Source: Eutrigla gurnardus (taxonomy: Eukaryota > Chordata > Actinopteri > Perciformes > Triglidae). From it: 64,000 nt of DNA. The translations under genes and the position numbers were made by a program. The notes beneath the pieces are model-generated. The model did not search any database. It worked only from the letters and a program-made list of their open reading frames with translations, and was not told the DNA's origin. Shown piece by piece: positions 46,256 through 59,589 of this stretch. The stretch is taken from the NCBI GenBank assembly GCA_963514095.1, contig OY741267.1, forward strand, positions 29,572,856 through 29,636,855, in the 5' to 3' direction. Each line of letters begins with the position of its first letter. The stretch's first letter is position 1.

Positions 46256-46352
46256 GTGTACAGGAGGAGGGGAGTCCTCTCACTGCTCTGTTCAGTGTCA
46301 CCGTGGTTACAGCGTCGCTGTCCTCAACAACAAGGGAACCCTCCCTTACCAG
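46256..46352 (+). CDS. pappa2: pappa2 coding exon 19: CCP1
   Basis: Residues 1401-1433: RCTGGGESSHCSVQCHRGYS then VAVLNNKGTLPYQ. Supplies the middle Cys residues (C-x-V-x-C-x-x-G-Y) of CCP1. Acceptor CTGTAG at 46255, donor GTACAC; phase 2 in, phase 0 out. Confidence 0.9.
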
Positions 46353-47451
46353 GTACACTGAATATTCTCGTATGTTGCTGATAGGGGTGGGTAAAAATAT
46401 TGATACGGCAATATATCGCGATACTTTGCCACCCAATACAATATCGATTTTTCAACTCCAAAGATCGATTAAAAAAAAAAAAGATTCATGTTTAGACGCG
46501 TTGTGAATGCTGTACTTTATCCTTTTTTCATTTTATTTTCAATCTTTATTCCAGTGAATTTGTTTTCATCTTTATTTATATGGCAATATCGTGATACGCA
46601 TTTGTATCGTGACCAAAGTATCGTGATACGTATCGTATCGTGAGGTTCTTGCCAATACTCACCCCTAGTTGCTGATATAATGTCCTTTCAATGTCAAGCT
46701 ATCCTCCTGTTGCTATTAACACAGAAGTATAGAGAGTGTGGCTTGGGTGTATCTCATAATGAATAATGACTAACAGGTCAAACCATTACAGGTACAGGTG
46801 ACCTAGGGGAGTCTTGTATGGTGATTTCGGGGCTAATTGCCATGGAAACGCTGTCACACACTTTTTTTAGTGGACTCCAAGAGCTGACAAAGTACTCAGG
46901 CGGATACAAGCACAGGAGTTTTGACCTGTTTATCTAGAAATATATACCTAAAAATGACGTGCATGCATGATGATTACGTGCATTTTCATGTTGTGTATCT
47001 TATACAGATCAGTAGATCGCTTTCACAGCAGCAAGAAGCGGTACAAAACAGGCAAACCGACCCTAAGTCTGATCTAAATAGTTCTCTCTTCCATCTTTAT
47101 CTTTGTAACAGGTCAATAAAAAGGTTTTACTTCTTGAAAAAAAAAAGTCTCAGATTAAAAAAAAAAAAATAATGTGTCACCTTTATTCCCTAAATCTCAC
47201 AAAAACAGGACTTCTGTTTACTTGTACTCCAGTAATTTGTTCCAATATTTCTAACATCTTGTTTTCTTTTACTCACTCGACATGCTTCCATAACCTGGTG
47301 TAACTCAACAACACCTCCTGTGACTGATGAGGGAATGCCTATCTATACGCACACAAAATAAATCCTTTACATGTGTTTTTCTGGATCATCAGACCTTAAA
47401 AGGCCTTTTCACAGCGTCTCTCTCTCCCGACTCCCTTTTGTTCCGTCCCAG
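46353..47451 (+). other. intron 19 with hAT-type element
   Basis: A 1.1-kb intron. A 286-bp hAT-type element (46382-46667) starts only 29 bp after the donor. The rest is unique-looking with A-rich runs near 47138-47170. Confidence 0.85.
46382..46667. mobile_element. hAT-type MITE, 286 bp, second copy
   Basis: Ends TAGGGGTGGGTA and TACTCACCCCTA, with exact 8-bp duplications GTTGCTGA (46374-46381 and 46668-46675). Internally it is the reverse complement of 14472-14859 with a gap of about 100 bp. Confidence 0.94.
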
Positions 47452-47629
47452 AGAGAAACACAGCTGGAGTGTTTCCACGGGTCGTGGGATCGCGTGGTTA
47501 GCTGCGAGCCCGTGGACTGCGGCTTCCCCGATCAGTCTCACGTCTATCACGCCATCTTCAGCTGCCCCTGGGGCACCACCTTCGGCAAACAGTGCTCCTT
47601 CACCTGTGGATCACCAGCTATACTGCAAG
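47452..47629 (+). CDS. pappa2: pappa2 coding exon 20: end of CCP1, start of CCP2
   Basis: Residues 1434-1492 plus one base. RETQLECFHGSWDRVVSC closes CCP1 with the usual W and last Cys. VDCGFPDQSHVYHAIFSCPW and GTTFGKQCSFTCGSPAILQ open CCP2. CCP modules 3 and 4 bind cell surfaces in PAPP-A, a property reported absent from PAPP-A2 (family knowledge). Acceptor GTCCCAG, donor GTTGGT. Confidence 0.94.
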
Positions 47630-48508
47630 GTTGGTTCATTCTGCTCCGCCCTAATCTGTGTGTCTATTGTTAGCGTATTCATGCGGATGGATCAGTGTTG
47701 ATGGTAAATGTAGTCCATTGATCAAAAGATTCCTCGGTGTGCTATATTGACTGAGAAAGCTGCGCTCTCCTGCTTGTGGAGCGTGCTGGCGGTGCCTACA
47801 TGTACCAAGATGCATTGCGTGCAAGCTTCTGATCCTGAAGACGGGATTGGACATTCACATATAAGGTGGCGAATTCTCCCTTTTAAGCAATGGATGATGG
47901 AACTTGGTGTCAGGATAGTGCATCATCAAAATGTATTTCCTGATTATTATGATGCTATTATCACTTATTGTCAGATAAATTGAGATTGGACGAGTTGCAA
48001 TCAAACTGATCATTTCGAATTTGCAGAACATCAGTTGATGAACTCTGAACGCTGAATGATAGAGGTCGACAACGGGGCCAAAACATAACAATATCCACTT
48101 TTAATCAGTAACTTATGTTGTCTGCTGCTCCCGCCCGCCTCCTGATATTCACAGCTCAGTCTGGTGCACAGACAGACAAGAAGCACTAGTCACAGGACGT
48201 TAAACCTTGATTTTACACAATTACACGTTGTATTCGGAGACCTTATTTTGTTTTGTTTTTTGTTTTCTTTACAGGGCGCATCCTGTTATTGTTAAAGACG
48301 GTGTTTAAAACAAATTAGTTTGCGAAAACAGCAAAGACAAGGGGAACTAATCCACAGCGTTGCAATAAAAATCACAGGAGGAAATGCCATTTGCAAAAAT
48401 CACAACCATGTCTTCTCGCACTCCTCGCCGCGCTTCTCTCCGCTTTATGGCCTTTTAGCATGGACTGATAGAAACATCTCCGTGGCATATATCTGTTCCT
48501 CTTTACAT

Positions 48509-48547
<39 letters not shown>

Positions 48548-49692
48548 GCAATTTCCCCTCTTCTCCGATGGCCACAGTGTTTTTTAAAACACCACTCGCA
48601 CCATAATGAGCCAGAACAAATTGCCCGTGGCACCCATAATGAGGTGTGGCACCACACACGCACAAATCCATAGCTACACACCAAACTGAAAAACCATTAA
48701 CCCCCCTTTTTCTTCGCTTATGTAGTAGATGCTTCTTGAAGTGATTAGATGGGGGGGGGAGCGAGTCCTCCACACACTTGTGTTTGTGGTCAGAAAGCCA
48801 CCGTGAACGCTCGAATGTCGTAGTAGAGTCAGCAGTTAGACCCACGTACAGATTGCTCGGATATAATTCTATTTGCGGTTTTCGGTTTCGGCGAAGTACG
48901 TTTGAGGGTCCGTCATGCATCACTCAGCAGTAACACGAGTAACAGCTGTGATTGATTTTGATCATCACAACACCGGCGCAATATTTAAATGGCTTATAAA
49001 AAAAATAAATACAAAAAATGTTAAAGATTCATTACATTTTTATAGTCCCAATAAAAAAAAAACGTTAAAGGTTTTGGGGGTGTTGTGACTCCCTCGGCGC
49101 TCGGGCTTCATGTGGGGCGTGTGCAGGCGTGGGCGATATTAGCTGGAGGCGACGGGCGAAGACGCAAGTCTCTTTCTTCTCGTAGCTGTACGAGACAGAG
49201 GCACGAAACAAAAGCAGAACGTTGAGAAAATGAATCCATGCTGTTGACCTACTTGCACGCCCTCCCATGTGCTCCGATGGCTTTCAGTCGTACGGGTGCC
49301 GTGCCCCGTTTCAGAACGGCTACTCACAGATGAAACAACCCTCAACTAAAGGGCCCCAACAGCTATAGATTCATTGTAATGTAGATATGAAAAGTATTGA
49401 ATTATGTCATTAATCCCCCACAAATAACTCACAAAAGGCCCCAGAAGTGCTTTTAAATATGCATAGATATACACTTTTCATAAAGTCTCAAAGAAAAGTA
49501 AGAATCTGCACCTTGATTATGATAATTGAGTTCTCGATTATTGAGTTCTCGGAGAAAAACGTCACATGCATGAAGCAGATTTAGCAACAACAGAGGTAGA
49601 AATAGAAAAACATAGAACATTGTTTGCCAATTTAGTTTTCCTGCATTGCACACTGTGCTTCCTCTCTCCAACCCCCCCTCCTCCCTTCTCAG
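47630..49692 (+). other. intron 20
   Basis: A 2.1-kb intron with a CA tract (48510-48544). No transposon with clear ends and no gene was seen. Confidence 0.75.
48510..48544. repeat. (CA)n microsatellite
   Basis: About 17 CA units. Confidence 0.95.
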
Positions 49693-49906
49693 GTGACAGT
49701 GACCGGTTGGTGTGCCTGGAGGACGGTCTGTGGTCTTTCCCAGAGGCCTACTGCAAGATAGAGTGTCCGGAGGTCCCAAACATCGCCGATGCCAAGCTGC
49801 TCACAGCAGACTGTCTGGCCTCGGGGCACGACGTCGCCTCCGTCTGCCGCTACAGATGCAACCCGGGCTTCTATGTGACAGGGAGCCTCGCACAGACGAC
49901 GCCGAG
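49693..49906 (+). CDS. pappa2: pappa2 coding exon 21: end of CCP2, start of CCP3
   Basis: Residues 1493-1563 plus two bases. RLVCLEDGLWSFPEAYCK is nearly invariant in pappalysins and ends CCP2. IECPEVPNIADAKLLTADCL and SVCRYRCNPGFYVTGS begin CCP3. Acceptor TTCTCAG, donor GTGAGA; phase 1 in, phase 2 out. Confidence 0.95.
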
Positions 49907-51003
49907 GTGAGATCCACACCGGCATCATGTGTACAGAATGTGTGTTCATAGCCGGATATGGCACCACAGAGCAAATACTGTATCATCTCCTCTTTCCAGA
50001 GGGTTCTGTGTTCCTTTGTTTGTCAAGGCGCGTTAATTACAAGAAGAATGTATCACAAATTGGTTGCACAACGCCTTTTAATGGAATTAAATCTGTGTAG
50101 ACAGAGGACCAAAGTGAAGGTTTTTTTAACACGCCTGCGTAATGGAGGAAATGCCTTCTTTTCCTTTATTTTACAAGATTCCCATTACGCACTGCTTGAT
50201 AAAATTAGATTTCGATATGTTTTTATGCAACAGCAACAACGCACCAACGAGAACGGCCCAAACATCGGGAATATATCGCCGGTTTGTTTGTTTTTTTTCT
50301 TCTTTTAGGCCATCACAAGAAATGAAACAAGCTCCCACTGGGGTCCAATAAAATAAGCACCGCTGCGTCATTACTTAGCCAATTGTATTCGTTGGGTAAC
50401 TGCTCATAACTGAACACAGATCACATGGTGTTAATGAGATGAGGGGTTTCTGGGAGGAGGAGTTTATACCCTGCTTTAGATGGAGTCAGCTGTCTCTCTT
50501 CACACATCTCAGCGCCTGTTTGTGGAGCTCACGTACACAATATGGAGCAAAATTGGTATCAAATATCTAACGAGCCGACTTTCACTCTCATACCAGGCCA
50601 GTAAAACGATATACAGATATCTTAGAATTTCGTGTACATTTCCACCCAATGCGGTGGAAAACTATCCATTTGCAGCTGTGTATCTTTATGAGGCATACGC
50701 TTTTTTTTTCTCATACGTATGTGTAAACATTTTAATAACCCCTAATGCTTTATTAGTCCAGCATGTGAAAGTGAACAGCAGCAGCTATTAAAGAGCTTTA
50801 AATGGGGCTCTTACATTTACACACACACACACATGGTGGTATAGAGTGCATGTGGTTCAACATGAAACATCCTCTGGTCCACATGTACAGCAGGATGCTC
50901 CTCAATAACAACAACAACCAAGAACATGAACTAGAGATGGAGAACTCTATTGAAAACTATTACGACTACTTGGAGGTTGGTGAATTTCTCCTGTTGTCTC
51001 CAG
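49907..51003 (+). other. intron 21
   Basis: A 1.1-kb intron. Apart from a short CA run near 50819-50833, nothing was recognised. Confidence 0.75.
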
Positions 51004-51172
51004 GAAGTACTTCCGGTTGGAGTGCCTGGAGGGGGGGCAGTGGGAGGAGACGAGCTGTGAGCCCATATCCTGCCCGGCCCTACCTGATGTATTCCAGGGC
51101 ATGTACACCTGCACCAACGGCCTATACTATGACACCCTCTGCACCCTGCAGTGCCCGGACGCCACAGAAAGT
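51004..51172 (+). CDS. pappa2: pappa2 coding exon 22: end of CCP3, start of CCP4
   Basis: Residues 1564-1620. RKYFRLECLEGGQWEETSC closes CCP3. ISCPALPDVFQGMYTCTNGL and LCTLQCPDATES open CCP4; the F.GMY.CTNG words are pappalysin-specific. Acceptor CTCCAG at 51003, donor GTAAGA; ends phase 0. Confidence 0.93.
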
Positions 51173-51417
51173 GTAAGATTCTCAGATTCTCAGGTCTCAT
51201 CGTGATCAAAAGTCAATTTCAGACCAGTTGGATAGATTTGGACAGTACTGGGGGTCAATGGTACCTGTGCCGCAGTTCGATTGGGGGGTAGAGTAACTTC
51301 AAAACGGTTCCTACGGGAAACTTCTCACGGAATTGAATCCGAATTATTCCGATTAATGCGTTCCCCCCAAACTGACTGTGCAGGAAAATGAATTCTCGTC
51401 TCTGCGTTTGTGTCCAG

Positions 51418-51550
51418 GCGGAGATTCGCTGCACTAAGGAGGGCGAGTGGACGGCGGAGTTCACCATGTGCTCGGGGCTCCAGGGATCGTGCTCGCCTCC
51501 TCTTGATGTCAACTCGGTGGAGTACAGCTGTGACGAGGGGACGGACGTCG
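51418..51550 (+). CDS. pappa2: pappa2 coding exon 23: end of CCP4, start of CCP5
   Basis: Residues 1621-1664 plus one base: AEIRCTKEGEWTAEFTMC closes CCP4, and LQGSCSPPLDVNSVEYSCDE starts CCP5. LQG.C.PP..VNSVEY is close to PAPP-A2. Acceptor GTCCAG at 51417, donor GTGGGT. Confidence 0.92.
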
Positions 51551-52390
51551 GTGGGTGTCGCCTTCTTTCAGCATGAACCAGATCAAACATAAAGAGCCCT
51601 GGTTGTATTCTCCTCCTTCTGTTAAACAAAGTGAAGCCGTCCAGAGGTCGGCCCGGTTACAGGCGGCGGAGCGTCTCTATGACAACGCTCCTCTCATCAC
51701 ACTCATTCCTCCTTTTCTATTAATATTCTATTGGAGTCATTGACCAGCTCGAATGATATAAAATACTTAATCTAGTTCAGATTCATGTGAAGGCAGAGAA
51801 AAAAAAATGAAAATGATGATTTTCCTTATAGATCAGAAGACACATACAAAGGACTACAAAGAAAAATATTGAATTATTCTTTTCATACCATGTGTTAGTT
51901 TTAATTTGCACTTTCCCTTCTCAAATAAACTAAACTAAATGAAACATCAGACTTGGATAATCTTCTCCAAAGGCTAAAGAAGAACTGAATCCAGAGGATA
52001 AATCATAATATTATTAAAACTAATTAGTTAACTAATAAAAACCACAAATCCAAACTCTTTTCTATTATTAAAATACCAACTTTGGCGGATTATGCTGCAT
52101 CTGCGCTCTGAGTGCTCTATGCTGTGCAAATACAGAGAGAGGCAGACTTCTTGGCATCTCAGCGTACTGAATTGACCCAATGCAAATATCATAAAATATA
52201 TACTCTACTAACTTTTTACAGTACTTAATTAAGGTTTTTACTACTACAATTCTTTACACTTGAGTGCCCAGTGTTAAATTTAATCAGCACAGTGCTTGCT
52301 TAAGCACTTTGCAATCCTCACTAGCTTTGGAAATGTCTGAAAAGTAAAGCATGATATATTTATGCTTTTTGTCAAATGCCAGGAGGACGA

Positions 52391-52477
<87 letters not shown>

Positions 52478-52657
52478 GTAGAAGCCGCCTCACAATGATT
52501 TGTTGCCAAAAATGACGGTGTGGTCTCCAGTTATGTGGTCGGTTTTCTCCTCAATGTTTGAACATGAATAAATTCAACAGATGCTAATGAAGGTTAGATG
52601 TAAGTGGTATTTGATTTCTGTGGGTGTGTGTTTTTTCTCCCTTCTTGTTCCTTGCAG
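51551..52657 (+). other. intron 23 with CA tract
   Basis: A 1.1-kb intron with an 84-bp CA tract (52392-52475). No other element was identified. Confidence 0.75.
52392..52475. repeat. (CA)n microsatellite
   Basis: About 42 CA units. Confidence 0.97.
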
Positions 52658-52779
52658 GTGCTGTTTGCTACCCAACATGCATTGTGGCTCTCGACATGGA
52701 TCTGCGAGACCCGGTGGTTCTGCCCAACGGCACTACAGTTGACTCTTTAAAGCACTGGATGCTGCCAACCAAAGTCCAG
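52658..52779 (+). CDS. pappa2: pappa2 coding exon 24: CCP5
   Basis: Residues 1665-1705: GAVCYPTCIVALDMDLRDPV then VLPNGTTVDSLKHWMLPTKV. The DPV.LP..T.D.L.HWM.P.KVQ pattern is characteristic of PAPP-A2. Acceptor CTTGCAG at 52657, donor GTGAGA; phase 1 in, phase 0 out. Confidence 0.93.
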
Positions 52780-55700
52780 GTGAGACAACTTCCTTTTTTT
52801 CCCTCCAGTCGTTCTATTTGAGTTCACTTCAGACCCAAAACCAGCCCAATGACCTAGTGTGGGACTAGTGAAGGGGGTACCTATAGCAATTTAGTACTGC
52901 ACTTGAGAGTGATGGGTTGAAAAATAAAGTATGGCCCGAATTTAAAAAAAACATTAGATCTTACCCATAATGCAACCCAATCTCCAGTTTGTAAAACAGG
53001 GCGTTGAAAACATGTTTTCAAATACAATGTTTTCATCCCAACCAGTTCTAAATCCCTCACACATCACTTTTGTAGAAACATCAGATTTTTCCTCTACTGG
53101 CCGAGTTCAGCGAGGCAATCCATCAGCGACAGCGAACGAAAAAAATATGTCAATCTGGACAGCAAGAGCTATTCTACCTCAGAAATGTGGAGAGAGACAA
53201 CAATGTGCCAGAGGTGCAAATGTACTGCACCTGCAGTGTCTTTTTAAAAAATATCAAACATTTACAATACATCCAGTTTCATTCCCATCTTTATTCTGAA
53301 GGTTTTGACGTTCGTTCATCCGCCGCCTGATTTATACATCATTCTGTTCCTAAAAACATGGCCACATTCTTTCCAGTTTATGGAGTGATAAAAAGAGATT
53401 TCCTCCATAAATATCTTTCACTGTAATGAAAGATGAATTTTGAACCTGGCTCGCTCCAACGTTATAAAACACATATTTAATAACATAATGCATCGGTTGC
53501 ATAACTAAAACTACAATTTCAGAAAACTCTTACTGTAAGTAACAAACTGGGGAACTTTCACGGTGATATCTGTTAGTTAAACTGCCCTGTTCACCTGCTC
53601 AAGTGCAGTTTTAAAATTCAGGTTAACTGAGTAAACCGAAAAATCCATATTTTTCATACAGTAGTTATTCAAAAACTGGAATTAAATATATATTAATGCT
53701 TTAAATCAATGTCCTTTTGATCCCTTTCAATAAAACGCAGAGCTTAGAGGAGGCGTACTACAGACATGATGTGGGGGGAAAAAAAGATTTCTTGATTGGT
53801 TTAATTAACCACAACGGAACAAGGGGGTTGTGGACTTGCTATTATTCGGAAACTCTTGGCAGTTTTTTTAAACAGTTGTTGTTGTTTTTTTCTTCTTTTT
53901 TTACACAAAAACACCAATCAGAATGAATAAGACCAACTCACCGGAGCACAAAGTTCATTCCGGTTTAAGATAAGGACGCGTTTGGGGGAGGGAGGGGTCG
54001 ACGCGGAGGGTCCTTGCATATTGGAATTTTTTTAGCCGCCTGTTACATTAAGAATTAATATTTCTTATTTCTCATCAACCTCAGTGTCTGGTCTTTGCTG
54101 TATTATGAAACAAGCTTGGTTTTAAAATGAGCAAAAGACTCCACCAATGAAGAAAAAAAGCCTGTGAGCTTTGTTAGTTTAGAGCTAATGGTGTGTGAAG
54201 GAAGGATGAAGGGAAATAATTACTTTTGACTCTCAATTTCGCATGAATTAAACTACACAGTTACGAGCTTAAACACTCAGCATCCCCAATGGTTGGAGCC
54301 CAGTTACTGGTAAATTATTACCACATTCAAATTCCAAAAAGAGCCAAAGTGGAAAGAAAATATCCTTTTCAAGTCTTCAGCAAATGTACTGTGAAATTGG
54401 TCGATTGGGTGAGATAATTTCTGACATATTTTCTAATAAGCATCGGTGATTATTCTTTTCTGGATTGCTGTCATCGTCCACTGAAGTCATCTGCCATATT
54501 GTCTGTACCGTCTATGGAAAAAAGGCAAAAGTTCAAATAACACCTATCAAGTTTAACTAATATTTTTCGATCCTTGAGACCACACAATTCGTGAAATGGA
54601 TATATTTTGCAGTGAGTGTAGTCAAGAAAACAGAGAAGAGAATGCGTTTTCGAAGTCTCTCTGATTAACCGACGACGCCTAAAAACGATCAAGTTGCAGC
54701 TGAGATTTGTGGCGAAATGTGCAAATGTGTTTCTTATCAGATGTTTGGCTGAATTGTTGGCAAGACCTTTTAAAGTTTTTTGGAAAACACTTTTTTAATT
54801 TCCCGGCTCTCCACACACACACAACCACCTCCTGCATATGTGAGTTTGCCTTTGTTATCATTCGCATTGCTGGAAATCACAGGCAGATAGTAAGAGCAAA
54901 GGTTCTGGTTGACGTCAAAACCTTTTAGGAAACACACACACACACATCTCTGGCGCACACCGTGTATACAAGTCGCCGTGAACAAACTCGCAGGAATGCC
55001 GGCCCCCTCGGGTCTGACTCCGAGCGCCGTCATTCGGCTGCAAAGGTGGGTCATGTTGCCCAACATCATATCTCAGGAATCGCTTCTACGTGAACGCTGT
55101 CGCAAACGCTGCTCCGGTTTCGCCCTCGCTGCTTGGGTGGTCAGCCAAGCCAGTCACTCCACCCTTTGCCAAGGTCAAATACTTGGACGGAGGTTCTGGT
55201 TACTTACGCCACATCTCTGGCGCTGCCTCGTGATTTCGAGGCATTGTGTTATCTCCGATCGGAGAATCAGGTCTCCCTTTCACCAGGGTCGGCTGCACAG
55301 GAAATCACAGGAGAGGATCCACTTTCTCTGTCCATGTTTGTTCGTCAATCAGCAAACCACCTTGTACATTTCTGGGGTCAAAGAAATGACAGGAGACCAC
55401 GGCCTCGCCCACGGCCAACTTCACCACACAATTTGGGGTTTTTGCATCCAATTAAGTTGACACTGCAAAAAGCTGAAAATTGTCATCATTTATTGCATAT
55501 GTCCATGAAAACAATGTGATATGTGCAGCCAGAATGAGTGCAGGAAGTATTGTTCATAACTGTATTCAACCCACATTATTATGAGCAGAATTGATTGATT
55601 TGCCATTCAAATAATAATCTATGAGCATACAGTGTACACATACTTGCATATAAATTACTAAAAAAAAGATGGTTTTCTGGAATTTATCGTGTATATTTTC

Positions 55701-56254
55701 ACAGAAATTATGGACGTAATCCCATAAAATGTACAGCATGCATTCGATCTCCCCAGAGGATGAACACTATGCATTGATGACACTCTATGAGGCTTTTCCT
55801 CCACACCACCATCAGGCCACAATATCAACTGATATTGCCATAGCAATGTCTTCTAGTAATCCATATAGACGTTTTGCTGTGAAACCACTGAGATTTGAGA
55901 CACTCATCACACATTTCACTTGTATTTTAAATAAATATGGAGTAGGATTTTTTTTATCAGGTCTGTTTGCAGGGTTAGGGTTAGTTTTTGTAGTCTTTAA
56001 TTTTGACAATAATCTCTCTATGAGGTTCAACTCAAATGATGTACGACTTAAAAACAACATTAAAATGATGTTGGTTGGATATTTGAATCTCCATTTGGAA
56101 AGTTGGTCCGTATTGACCTTCACTTATGAAGTAAATGAATGCTTCTAGCTGAACTAGTTCTACTTGGGAGCCTCTTGGGAACTCCCGACATGAAGGGTTA
56201 TCCATATCCCTATGACTGCGTTGCTCAATCTTTCTTCCACACTTTGTTCTCCAG
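52780..56254 (+). other. intron 24
   Basis: A 3.5-kb intron. No transposon with clear ends was found; a short GGGTTAGGGTTAG string occurs near 55973. No gene was seen. Confidence 0.65.
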
Positions 56255-56326
56255 AACATCGTCTGCACTGGGATGACGAAGTGGTACCCTGACCCCCAAC
56301 ACATCCACTGCATCCAGTCATGTGAG
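56255..56326 (+). CDS. pappa2: pappa2 coding exon 25: end of CCP5
   Basis: Residues 1706-1729: NIVCTGMTKWYPDPQHIHCI then QSCE. The VCTG..W.PDP..HCIQSCE pattern ends CCP5 and leads into LNR3. Acceptor CTCCAG, donor GTAAGG; 72 nt, phase 0 at both ends, flanked by two large introns. Confidence 0.93.
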
Positions 56327-56959
56327 GTAAGGCCAAACAGCCAAGCAGCCCTGCATCAAACACAGTGTTGAGTGTGTGTGTGTGTACGAAAATACTTTCC
56401 ATCCAGATGTCGGTCTCTGTTCTTTGAAACCCTTAAATTAGTATTTTAGTCTCGACTGATACTGAATCTGGTTCCAGGTCGAGAGAATGATTCGCTGCAG
56501 CTGAGAGTACCTGAGTTAAGATGTTTTCCCAGTCACAGATCTGATGGGTTGTTTTTTTTAAGCGAGGTGAGAAGAGAAACGAGTTCAAGAGGTGAAAGTC
56601 AATCAAGTGGTTACGGCTGCTGCACGGTTTGTACCAAACATTTGACGGCGTGTCTTTTCGGTGTCCGTTCGAGCCGACGGCTCATATGTATCGCTTAATG
56701 CAAAGCCACGTTTCCACTTCACGCTACAGCTCTGCTCGACTCGCTCCTTTCCCCGATGCCTTTGTTTCCACTGCAGATAGTAGCACGTTAGTGTAGGCGG
56801 ATGAAACTACCAACTACCACTGAATTGATTAGAAATCATGGTCACTGTTGACGGTGGTCAACAGACAGCTTCAATGACAGCTTCGTGAAGGATGTCCAAT
56901 GTTGCGACAATGGTGATTCTCTTCGACCAATCAGCAGTCAGTGCTTTCACTATAGGCTG

Positions 56960-57290
56960 CATATGAAGTGCAAGTGGCTGTTGTCACTGTGATGTCACCC
57001 ATTGGTTTATGGGCTGCCGTCTTCTCCGGCATTTATGCCATTGACATCTGAATGGCCAAAAATCGTCTTTTTTAATGGGACCATAGTTGAATGAACGTAT
57101 TGAAAAAGACTTGAAACCAGAAACTGAGGGTATAAACTCAAATTTACAATGTTTATTTAGGTAATAAATATACATAATACGTTTTTCTTAGGCTTCTTTT
57201 TAAAATACTTCTTTTGCCCCCTGATGGCCAGTAGAAAGAATGCAAGTTCAAGGCACCTCAGGATTGGCTTCACTTTTCCAGAACCGGAGG
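56960..57290 (-). repeat. teleost interspersed repeat, inverted copy
   Basis: Reverse complement contains CTACTGGCCATCAGGGGGCA and GAAGTGAAGCC-like words shared with 16940-17545. Confidence 0.55.
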
Positions 57291-59589
57291 TTGCCGCCTG
57301 GTTTGAACTCACAAAATAAACGTTATACGATACCCTTTGGCAAACCAACTGGTAACACAACAAATACCGTCGCTGGAAGTGAATTTCGGCTCTTAGATAC
57401 CTGGTTTCCTATTTGTGTGTGGTTTCAGTTTGATCCTTTCATCCCATTATGAAGGAATACTTAATCCATAAAAACCATTTCTGGAAACAATACATTTACT
57501 GCCCTAGTCAATCTTTCCCAATAATATCAAACGTTACGCAAAACATACTGTATCCCTGTTGTCATCGCTACTCAAGATCCCAGAGCCAGTGTGCAATGTG
57601 CTTCTCATTACGTGATGACAAATCTCATGCAGAAATATATATTCTAACACTTAAGATTTTACAAGAATACTTTTCAAATCTGTCTCCTTTTTTGGCATTG
57701 CAAAATGCTTTTAGGCCTGCCAAACCTTTTACGGATTATCCGATAAAGGAAAGTAAATTAATCACTTTCATTAAGATGAATTATTCAGGTGCGTTTGAAG
57801 GTTTCTGTCTGGTTCAAACACACTCTATTCTAGTGTGTCCTGGATGTCTTAATGTTTCACAAACAGAGTTGGATAGAATTTTCTGTTCATGGACCAAGCA
57901 AAAAACTTAATTTATTGTTCTTTCTTTATATGTATTTGGAAGGAAAGATTATATTTTATTAGCAGAGCATCTTCCCCCTCCAGCGTGCCATCACTCCCAT
58001 CACCACTCACTGTTAGGAATACCAAAGTGGCCGGTATGTTGTTTGTACTGTCCAGTACCTTCATAATGAGGGGTATCCTTTATAATGAGGGGTATAATAA
58101 ATAATGCACCCCTCTAGAGGCCACCGTCGCATGACATCAGACTTTTGGGTTTGTTTAATTTCATCAGATTTTGCTTGCTCTGTATATCATAATTAAAAGT
58201 TTGTTGCAACGTAACATCCATTGCTGCTCAGTTATATTTCAGCAGTGACAGTAAATCATATAAAAATCATAAACCCAGATAGTCCTTATTTGGCATTCAT
58301 CCGTTGATTTCAGAACTACTGGAACTACCGATGGAACACATAAACTGTTGATGTCTCACGGTATTAAAATACTCCTCTTACCTGCCAGCACTACATTTTC
58401 CCCTTCCACCTTCCCGTGATCGTTGCTAGGCAAAACAGTTGCTTATAACCCACTCCTCCTTGACAAGACTGTAAATTATACGGGACCACATGTGCTGCGT
58501 ATGCACAATGCCAGATCTCATCCAGGTGCCATTGCTTCCGATCTTTCTCTCATTTCTTTCTCTTACTTCGTTCTGAAAAACGCTGATTGACAATTAGTGT
58601 AAAGGTCAGCTCAGGCACTTGATCAGAACAGCAGCTCCTGAACAACCAGACTGAGACTGTTTCTGCAATGGTTTCATGTCAGAGAGAGTTGCATCAGTAA
58701 CAGGAGTGTTGACCAGAAATTAAACAAGTAAACACATCGACTCGTGCATCACTTAATATGAGGCATTTAGGCAAAGAGGACAGAATCTATTTCAACTATT
58801 CGGTTGCTCTATTAAACTCCTTCATCATGAAACACTGTATATAGTAGCTTTCTAGTCTGAAACACGTACCAAAAACTCTCACATTGAGGATTAGTGGATG
58901 GTTGAGTTTGTATCATAATAGTTGCATGAGGCCAGATAAATGGAACATTTCTGATTCTAATCTCTGACTCACGTTCCTCAAAAAGGCTAAATGATTGCAG
59001 TTTGCTTTGATCAGGGTTGAAATTAGCTGAAGACAAAGTGGACCAACAGTGGATTTAACAATCCATCACTTTGTTCTAATGACAGTTGCAAAAACTATTG
59101 TTAAAGAAAACCTTTTTTTATTAATTTCCCCAATGCATAGCCCTCATCTGAAACACATAGTTGTTTAATTGAAGCCAATTAGAACCAAAGCTAATGAGCC
59201 GAATGAGTCCCTTTAGACTAAAGGCGGCCAGGAGAGTAAGGTTGTTAGTTCAGACAACAGGAATGATTTATGATTTTGAAGTTATATTAACAATAAGTGG
59301 AATCAAAAGTAGTCCAAATGGAATAAAAAAAGGCACGTCTCTCCACAAAGCAAATCAGAGGATTTATTAGCCTTCCAAATACAAAGCTTGTTATTCAAGA
59401 AACAGTCGAAGATTCTCAATCAACTTTTGACTTCTTCAGATGTTGCCCCCTCATCGTTCGGACCGGTTCTTCCCTCTGTAGCTTTGCCTTTGCTCACTAG
59501 GAAGTTAGTTAACCCTGTTTCCTCCCCGAACATTGAGTACAATTTCCCGCTGTTTCTTGACAGCACACATTTTATTTTAAAATTATTCA

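Noticed and set aside
52280..52493. Cys-Val or Thr-His repeat peptides at CA/GT tracts (also at 136-630, 43881-44193, 48372-48923)
   Set aside because: Translations of dinucleotide microsatellites, not proteins.
55970..55990. Telomere-like GGGTTAGGGTTAG
   Set aside because: Only about two units; too short to be an interstitial telomeric repeat.
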